Assembly: GCA_028286725.1 (NCBI GenBank)
Contig: JAQBQZ010000008.1
Span: forward strand, 1-44,749
Source: Candidatus Tayloriibacteriota bacterium
Lineage (GTDB): Bacteria; Patescibacteriota; Minisyncoccia; Phycocordibacterales; CAIRYW01
Direction of reading: 5' to 3'
DNA: 44,749 bases
Each line of letters begins with the position of its first letter. The first letter of the stretch is position 1. This document shows, in pieces, positions 39,807-44,749 of the stretch. The notes under the pieces are model-generated. The model had not been told where the DNA came from, did no database searches, and was given only the letters and a program-made list of their open reading frames with translations. A program made the position numbers and the translations under genes.

Positions 39807-39812
39807 AACAAT

Positions 39813-40295
39813 ATGCAATACCAAGTTCCTCAATTCATTGAAATCGAAGACAAAATATTCGGGCCTTTGACATTCAAACAGTTCGTCTATGTCGCAGGTG
39901 GTGCTGGTATGTGCTTCATTATCTATCGTTTTTTACCGATGCCTTTTTCACTCCTTATCGTTGTGCCTCTTGGCGGATTCGCAGGAGCTCTCGCATTCTA
40001 TAAGGTTAACAATCGACCTTTTATTGACGCAGTTGAATCTGCAGTCCGATTTTATCTCGGGGGAAAGCTTTATCTCTGGCAAAAAAGAGATAAGCCGCCA
40101 ACACCAGAAGAAATATCTCAAATTCCAAAAGGTGGTATATATGTCCCCAAACTCTCTGAATCAAGACTTAAAGAGCTCACTTGGAGTTTAGATATCAATG
40201 AGACAGTATCAAATAATGCTACAATGAAACGTGATGAAAGACTTCAAACATTTGAAGGGTTGCCAGTAGATATATTTAAGAAAATAGGGAAGTAA
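39813..40295 (+). CDS. PrgI-family (VirB3-like) membrane protein
   Basis: 160 residues. Starts with the PrgI-type YQVPQFIEIEDKIFGPLTFKQF segment (first 22 residues), followed by two transmembrane helices (about 26-41 and 44-63), RPFIDAVESAVRFYL, and a cytoplasmic tail. PrgI-like proteins take the VirB3 place in Gram-positive type IV secretion systems, next to VirB4. The position just before the VirB4-like genes supports this. Leaderless promoter. The charged tail (about 95-160) is longer than in typical PrgI. Confidence 0.85.
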   Translation: MQYQVPQFIEIEDKIFGPLTFKQFVYVAGGAGMCFIIYRFLPMPFSLLIVVPLGGFAGALAFYKVNNRPFIDAVESAVRFYLGGKLYLWQKRDKPPTPEEISQIPKGGIYVPKLSESRLKELTWSLDINETVSNNATMKRDERLQTFEGLPVDIFKKIGK

Positions 40296-40303
40296 ATCAA
40301 ATC

Positions 40304-40342
40304 ACCCCGCCCTTCGGGCACCCCTCTTATCTTAAAGAGGGA
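40304..40342 (+). other. Two hairpins between PrgI and the VirB4 N-domain gene
   Basis: GCCCTTCGGGC and a longer CCCTCTTATCTTAAAGAGGG stem follow each other in a 79-bp gap. No strong T-run, so they may be an mRNA-stability or attenuation element rather than a full stop. Confidence 0.5.
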
Positions 40343-40374
40343 AAAAGCAAAAATTAATTTTATAAACAAAAAAA

Positions 40375-41016
40375 ATGCCAACAACAGGTAAAAGCTCACA
40401 AGATTTCATACCGATCAAAGAGATCCGTGATGGAGTCGTGGTGCTCAAAGATAATAGTATACGAGGAGTTGTTATGACATCTTCAGTAAACTTCGCACTC
40501 AAAAGCGTTGACGAGCAACAGGCTATAATATTCCAATTCCAAAACTTCCTAAACTCAATTAACTTTTCTATTCAGATCTTTGCGGAGTCAAGAAGGTTAG
40601 ATATTAGACCTTATATTGCGCTTTTGGAGACTGTTGAAAGAGACCAGGAGAACGAACTTCTCAAAGTTCAAACCAAAGAATACATAGAATTCATAAAAAG
40701 CTTTACGACGAGCGTGAATATTATGACAAAGACATTCTTTATTGTTGTTTCATATGTTCCTGCTATTATTCAAAGCAAGGCAGGATTCTTCTCAATGTTT
40801 AGTAAAGGTGCTGATGCAGAAAAACAAAAAACTGAGAATTTTGAAGAAAATAGAACTCAGCTACTACAGAGAATGGAGGTGGTAATGGCGGGACTAACAA
40901 GGCTTGGAGTACGTGCAGTACCCCTTGGAACAGAAGAGCTTGTGGAATTGTATTACAAACTCTTCAACCCAGGAGATACAGAGAAGCCAATAAACATCAA
41001 TCAATTAGGGAAATAG
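40375..41016 (+). CDS. VirB4/TraC N-terminal-domain-like protein
   Basis: 213 residues. Begins with SSQDFIPIKEIRDGVVVLKDNSIRGVV, split here as SSQDFIPIKEIRDGVV and LKDNSIRGVV, which resembles the N-terminal domain of TraC/VirB4-like ATPases. No Walker motifs. In this locus the short N-domain protein is separate from the full ATPase encoded 58 bp downstream; it may be a partner or a duplicate of the N-domain. No signal peptide or membrane helix was seen. A TATAAT (41030-41035) near its end may start the virB4 mRNA. Confidence 0.65.
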   Translation: MPTTGKSSQDFIPIKEIRDGVVVLKDNSIRGVVMTSSVNFALKSVDEQQAIIFQFQNFLNSINFSIQIFAESRRLDIRPYIALLETVERDQENELLKVQTKEYIEFIKSFTTSVNIMTKTFFIVVSYVPAIIQSKAGFFSMFSKGADAEKQKTENFEENRTQLLQRMEVVMAGLTRLGVRAVPLGTEELVELYYKLFNPGDTEKPININQLGK

Positions 41017-41074
41017 TGCCGAAGTGTACTATAATTAGGATGATACATATTTTAAATAAAAGTTCTATCCACAA

Positions 41075-42889
41075 ATGTCATTTATTGATTCAATTTTAGG
41101 AAAAAAGAAAGAAGAAGCTCCTGTAATAACATCTATTCTTCCTCAAGAGATCTATGAAACTGGAGTTTTGGAACTCAAGGATGTTATTGCACCCTCTGCG
41201 CTCAAGGTTTCTCCGCGAGAATTGAACCTTGGAGACAAGATTGCTCGAACATTCTTTGTTATTTCATATCCACGATTCCTCACTGAAAGCTGGTTTGCTC
41301 CAATCATCAACCTCGACCGTATTTTTGATATCTCAATATTTATTCATCCACTCGACACTGCACAGGTACTACGATCATTTCAAAAAAAAGTAGCCGAGGT
41401 ACAAAGTCAGATCGGAATGCGAGAAGAGAAAGGTCTTGTTCGTGACCCAGTACTTGATACTGCATATCAAGACCTTGAACAGCTTCGAGATCAGCTCCAA
41501 CAAGCACAAGAAAAGATTTTTGAAGTGGGACTTTATCTCACTTTATACGCAGCCACAGTAGAAGAGCTCGATAAAGTTGAATCTGAAGTGAAATCAATTC
41601 TCGAGGCAAAGCTTGTGTATATTAAGCCTGCTCTATTCCAGCAAGAACAAGGCTTTAGAAGCGTCCTTCCGATTGGTAATGACGAGCTCGAAGTTCATTC
41701 AAAGCTTAATTCATCACCGCTTTCAAGTATTTTTCCATTTATTTCTTTTGACCTTACATCAGACAAGGGAATACTCTATGGAGTGAACAGACATAACTCA
41801 TCTCTCATTCTTTTCGATAGATTTTCGCTTGAAAACTATAACTCAGTAACATTCGCAAAGGCAGGATCAGGAAAAAGCTACACGACAAAGCTCGAAATTC
41901 TTCGTTCTCTTATGTTTGATACTGACGTAATCGTGATCGACCCTGAGCGAGAATACGAATACCTTGCAGAAGCAACAGGTGGGCGATATTTTAATATCTC
42001 TCTTACTTCAGAGCACCATATCAATCCATTCGATCTTCCAAAACCTCGAGAAGACGAATCTCCAGCCGACGTACTCCGATCAAACATTATTAACCTCGTG
42101 GGACTTTTTCGACTTATGCTCGGAGGACTGACTTCCGAAGAAGACGCACTTGTAGACAAAGCAATTACAGAAACATATGCGCTCAAAGACATTACTGCGG
42201 ATGCGGATTTTACAAATGCTGAACCTCCGCTTCTTTCAGACTTTCAGCTCGTGCTTTCAGGTATGACAGGAGGGGAGTCTCTCGTACAGAGACTAGAAAA
42301 ATATACAAAAGGTACTTGGGCTGGATTCATCAACAAGCCATCAAACGTTGACATCAACAAAAAGTTCGTGACATTCTCACTTCGAGATATGGAAGACGAG
42401 CTTAAGCCTGTGGCGATGTATATCGTGATGCACTATATCTGGAATGCCATTCGAGAGAAACTCAAGAAAAGACTTCTCGTGATCGATGAGGCCTGGTGGA
42501 TGATGAAATCAGAAGACACTGCATCATTCCTACTTTCACTTGCAAAACGAGGACGAAAATATTTCTTGGGACTCGCAACAATCACTCAGGACGTCGAGGA
42601 CTTTCTTAAATCTCCTTATGGAACACCGATTATTACCAATTCTTCGATTCAGATCCTTCTTAAACAATCTCCATCATCTATTGATATGATTCAGCACACA
42701 TTCAACCTTACCGACGAAGAAAAATATCTTCTACTCGAATCTGATGTAGGAGAGGGAATCTTTTTTGCAGGACTCAAGCACGTAGCAATCAAGATTATTT
42801 CTTCATACACAGAAGATCAGATTATTACATCTGACCCATCACAGGTACTTGCAATCAAAGCAGCAAAGCAGGCGAGAGAAGAGATCTAA
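41075..42889 (+). CDS. virB4: VirB4-type type IV secretion ATPase
   Basis: 604 residues. An N-terminal VirB4/CagE domain (about 1-250) and a RecA-like ATPase domain: Walker A GSGKS (about 263-267), IDPEREYEYLA, Walker B LLVIDEAWWMM (about 468-478), and a conserved RKYFLGLATITQD motif. VirB4 is the conserved energising ATPase of type IV secretion and conjugation machines. All nucleotide-binding motifs look intact, so it should be active. A separate N-domain gene precedes it. With PrgI and the VirB6-like protein, it defines the locus. An internal promoter (TATAAT 41030-41035) would give a leader of about 33 nt. Confidence 0.93.
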   Translation: MSFIDSILGKKKEEAPVITSILPQEIYETGVLELKDVIAPSALKVSPRELNLGDKIARTFFVISYPRFLTESWFAPIINLDRIFDISIFIHPLDTAQVLRSFQKKVAEVQSQIGMREEKGLVRDPVLDTAYQDLEQLRDQLQQAQEKIFEVGLYLTLYAATVEELDKVESEVKSILEAKLVYIKPALFQQEQGFRSVLPIGNDELEVHSKLNSSPLSSIFPFISFDLTSDKGILYGVNRHNSSLILFDRFSLENYNSVTFAKAGSGKSYTTKLEILRSLMFDTDVIVIDPEREYEYLAEATGGRYFNISLTSEHHINPFDLPKPREDESPADVLRSNIINLVGLFRLMLGGLTSEEDALVDKAITETYALKDITADADFTNAEPPLLSDFQLVLSGMTGGESLVQRLEKYTKGTWAGFINKPSNVDINKKFVTFSLRDMEDELKPVAMYIVMHYIWNAIREKLKKRLLVIDEAWWMMKSEDTASFLLSLAKRGRKYFLGLATITQDVEDFLKSPYGTPIITNSSIQILLKQSPSSIDMIQHTFNLTDEEKYLLLESDVGEGIFFAGLKHVAIKIISSYTEDQIITSDPSQVLAIKAAKQAREEI

Positions 42890-42950
42890 ATTAAGGAGAT
42901 TTAAAATTTCTGCTTTATTGAGGGCGAATAGTTTAAACCAAAAAAACAAA

Positions 42951-43514
42951 ATGAAAGATCAGAGAATCACGTCAAATGTAATGATACTAATGGTGCTTTT
43001 TGCTCTTTTTATTGACACTATCGAACTCATTCTCGGTGTAGTTGCGATAGGGGAGTTTGTAAACAGCCTCATTGATATTGCTGTTACTGGAATCTATCTA
43101 TTTTGGTTTTGGGCTTATAAAGTTGATTTCAAAAAAACAAGGGCACTTATTTTCTTTGGAATCGCAGCTTTAGAATTTATCCCAGTTGTTAATGTGCTTC
43201 CACTGTGGATTATTGATGTCGTTGCGGTTATAATTACAGTAAGAATGGAAGATAGGCTCGGTATGTCTACTGAACAAATTTTAAATGACCCAGGAAAGAG
43301 AAAAATTCTTCAGAAGGGAATAACAAAAGCAGTTAGTGTCGCAGCAAATCTAAACCCAGAAGTTAAGGCTGCGCTTGCCGCAACAAGATGGCCACAAAGA
43401 AATACAAATCAACTAAAGGGTGTTAGAAATCAAGACAATACACCGGATCAAATAAGGCAAAATAAAATAGCTGCACAACAACCAAATAAATCGAATGCGA
43501 ACACTCAATCTTAA
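42951..43514 (+). CDS. Three- to four-TM membrane protein of the secretion locus
   Basis: 187 residues from the ATG at 42951; a longer frame into virB4 is open but begins with non-hydrophobic sequence and overlaps virB4. Hydrophobic spans at about 10-30, 40-58, 68-80 and 83-99; the last 90 residues are a soluble, polar, Asn/Gln-rich tail. No family recognised. It overlaps the next gene by 20 nt, so the two are translated from one mRNA. Its position suggests an assembly or pilus component. Confidence 0.7.
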   Translation: MKDQRITSNVMILMVLFALFIDTIELILGVVAIGEFVNSLIDIAVTGIYLFWFWAYKVDFKKTRALIFFGIAALEFIPVVNVLPLWIIDVVAVIITVRMEDRLGMSTEQILNDPGKRKILQKGITKAVSVAANLNPEVKAALAATRWPQRNTNQLKGVRNQDNTPDQIRQNKIAAQQPNKSNANTQS

Positions 43515-44529
43515 AACAACATATCTAAAAATTATCCTTGGGCTATTTGTATTTTTTTCATTTCAGAATATCGTCTTCGCGGAAAACATGACAATTCCGA
43601 CTGAAATACCAGATCTCGAAGAGCAGATAGACGTCACTGTGGATCCCAAATATCCACAACCCAGTGATCCGGTCACGATCACACTTGATGCATACGGAGT
43701 TGATCTTAATAACTCTGATATTTCTTGGGCAAATGGCGGAAAAACTCTTCTTCAAGGAAAAGGCGAAAGAGTTTTGAAGACAACAGCTGGTAAAGCAGGG
43801 GAGATTGTTACCATTAGTGCAACAATTGCTCCGCCAAATAGCAGACAGTTAGTAAAAACGATCACAATCACTCCACAAAGTGTTGATATTCTCTGGGAAG
43901 CAAAGACATATACACCGCCTTTCTATAAAGGCAAAGCAATGTTTTCTCCACAAGAAGATTTGAAACTTGTTGCAATCCCAAACCAGATAAGTAGTTCAAA
44001 TGCAATCTACAAGTGGACTCAAGATGGCGTAGTGTACGCAGATAGATCTGGATTTGGAGTAAACACATTCAAATATACAGGAGATATCATTTCAAAACCC
44101 ACAGATTTTGTGGTGGATGTATCTGACGGAAATGGCAATACTGCTGAGAATTTTATGGCTATCGCACCAACTGATCCAGAAGTATATATTTATGAGAATA
44201 ACCCTCGATACGGAATACTTTTTAATAAAGATCTTTCAAATCTTTTTGATCTTGGTACCAATCAAGAGGGAAATATCTCGATCTATCCATTCTTCTTTGG
44301 AGCAACCGACAGAGCAAGTAAAAATCTAGAGTACAAATGGATGATAAATAACGCAACTATCGAAGTGCCAACAGACCAAAACGATATGACTTTCAGAAAT
44401 ACACAGAATGTAGACGGTAAATCACAGATAGATATCACCGTGACAAACACTGATAATTTCCTAGAAGAGATACAAAAAACAACTTTGATCAACTTCCAGA
44501 AAAATAGCGGTGACGGATTCTCATTTTAA
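43495..44529 (+). CDS. Secreted beta-rich protein of the secretion locus
   Basis: 344 residues. Signal peptide (Lys at 7 and 12, hydrophobic 13-25, FAE cleavage region about 28-30). The mature protein is rich in Thr, Asn and beta-prone sequence with an early VDPKYPQPSDPVTITL segment, and resembles repeated Ig-like domains, although I cannot assign a family. Probably surface-exposed or periplasmic. It overlaps the preceding gene by 20 nt and the next begins 2 nt after its stop. Confidence 0.75.
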   Translation: MRTLNLKTTYLKIILGLFVFFSFQNIVFAENMTIPTEIPDLEEQIDVTVDPKYPQPSDPVTITLDAYGVDLNNSDISWANGGKTLLQGKGERVLKTTAGKAGEIVTISATIAPPNSRQLVKTITITPQSVDILWEAKTYTPPFYKGKAMFSPQEDLKLVAIPNQISSSNAIYKWTQDGVVYADRSGFGVNTFKYTGDIISKPTDFVVDVSDGNGNTAENFMAIAPTDPEVYIYENNPRYGILFNKDLSNLFDLGTNQEGNISIYPFFFGATDRASKNLEYKWMINNATIEVPTDQNDMTFRNTQNVDGKSQIDITVTNTDNFLEEIQKTTLINFQKNSGDGFSF

Positions 44530-44531
44530 AA

Positions 44532-44749
44532 ATGATACAGAAAAAAACTTTAATCGTACAAGCTCTAATCATCATACTGGTTTCTTTTGGCGTGCACGAA
44601 TATGCGTTCGCAGCATCAGCGAGCTACACCCCACTCGCCCCCATCCCAGGTCTCACAGGAGGAACAACACTTGGAACAAATACAGCTCAATCAAGCCCTG
44701 GATTAAGTACATATTTAGCACAGCTTTACACTTGGACTGTAGCCGCTGC
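44532..44749 (+). CDS. Partial gene: signal-peptide protein, possible pilin-like subunit
   Basis: Cut by the window end after 72 codons. The start ATG is 2 nt after the previous stop. Signal peptide (residues 1-25, ending AFAAS), a Pro/Gly/Thr-rich stretch, and then the beginning of what could be a transmembrane helix (LAQLYTWTVAA). Small two-helix proteins of this layout sit beside VirB4 in similar loci and could be VirB2/TrbC-like pilins; too little is visible to tell. Confidence 0.6.
   Translation, partial: MIQKKTLIVQALIIILVSFGVHEYAFAASASYTPLAPIPGLTGGTTLGTNTAQSSPGLSTYLAQLYTWTVAA

Noticed and set aside
42849-42950. Longer N-terminus for the 42951 membrane protein
   Set aside because: The extra 34 codons overlap the end of virB4, are basic and low complexity, and a good ATG precedes the first membrane helix.
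1-44749. CRISPR array
   Set aside because: No regularly spaced direct repeats of 20-40 bp and no cas genes were seen.

Overview
The window looks like chromosomal DNA from a Patescibacteria/CPR bacterium, most probably the Parcubacteria (Paceibacteria) branch. The signs are an AT-rich, compact layout, tRNA genes without encoded CCA, a Parcubacteria-style valyl-tRNA synthetase sequence, many short secreted or membrane proteins of unknown function, and a minimal VirB4/PrgI type IV secretion-like locus. UGA is used as a stop in several genes (for example the UvrD-like helicase), so the standard bacterial code applies. Placement is inference from gene content; no 16S gene is present.

Left part (1-7.2 kb): an N-terminally truncated valyl-tRNA synthetase-like gene, a GC-rich gene with a divergent C-terminal cold-shock domain, a MYG1/DHH-like protein, tRNA-Pro in the loop of a large inverted repeat with a partial tRNA copy beside it, a TrmB-type regulator, and yraN with a NUDIX gene. 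Most genes here are on the minus strand. The stretch 7.2-7.26 kb carries clustered DnaA boxes, and eight parS-like palindromes lie between 6.2 and 9.85 kb. To the right, most genes are on the plus strand. Together this suggests the chromosomal replication origin and centromere.

Just right of the putative origin are tRNA-Gly(GCC) and tRNA-Arg(UCG), both minus strand. Each is followed by a ~180-bp non-coding element of the same architecture: a perfect 30-31 bp hairpin that includes the tRNA acceptor end, an inverted copy of the tRNA T-arm interrupted by a small hairpin with a GCCCCA loop, and a multi-helix domain bounded by another T-arm copy. The helices covary between the two copies and the tRNA-matching parts follow the host tRNA. 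I do not recognise this element, and it is the most striking object in the window. The CCA-adding enzyme gene follows directly.

10-31.9 kb: housekeeping and information-processing genes (exonuclease III, XerC/D recombinase, S15, a NYN-domain protein, PNPase, ComM-like ATPase, UvrD/PcrA-like helicase, RsmA). Among them are three more TrmB-type regulators, a DksA/TraR-like protein, an M23/LysM cell-wall hydrolase, a 933-residue His-rich protein, and several GC-rich genes of unknown or loosely assigned function, each with its own signals.

31.9 kb to the end: a cell-envelope and secretion locus. It has secreted proteins with PG-binding, IPT/TIG-like and calcium-binding repeats, then on the plus strand a signal-peptide protein, a polytopic VirB6/TrbL-like protein, a P/E-rich cytoplasmic protein, a PrgI-family protein, a VirB4 N-domain protein, the VirB4 ATPase, small membrane proteins, and a gene cut by the window edge. 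This could build a DNA or protein translocation or pilus-like apparatus.

Transcription style: at many genes a sigma70-like -10 box ends only 6-8 nt before the ATG (with a good -35 at rpsO and three TrmB genes), implying widespread leaderless mRNAs. Many genes end in strong, often bidirectional hairpin terminators.
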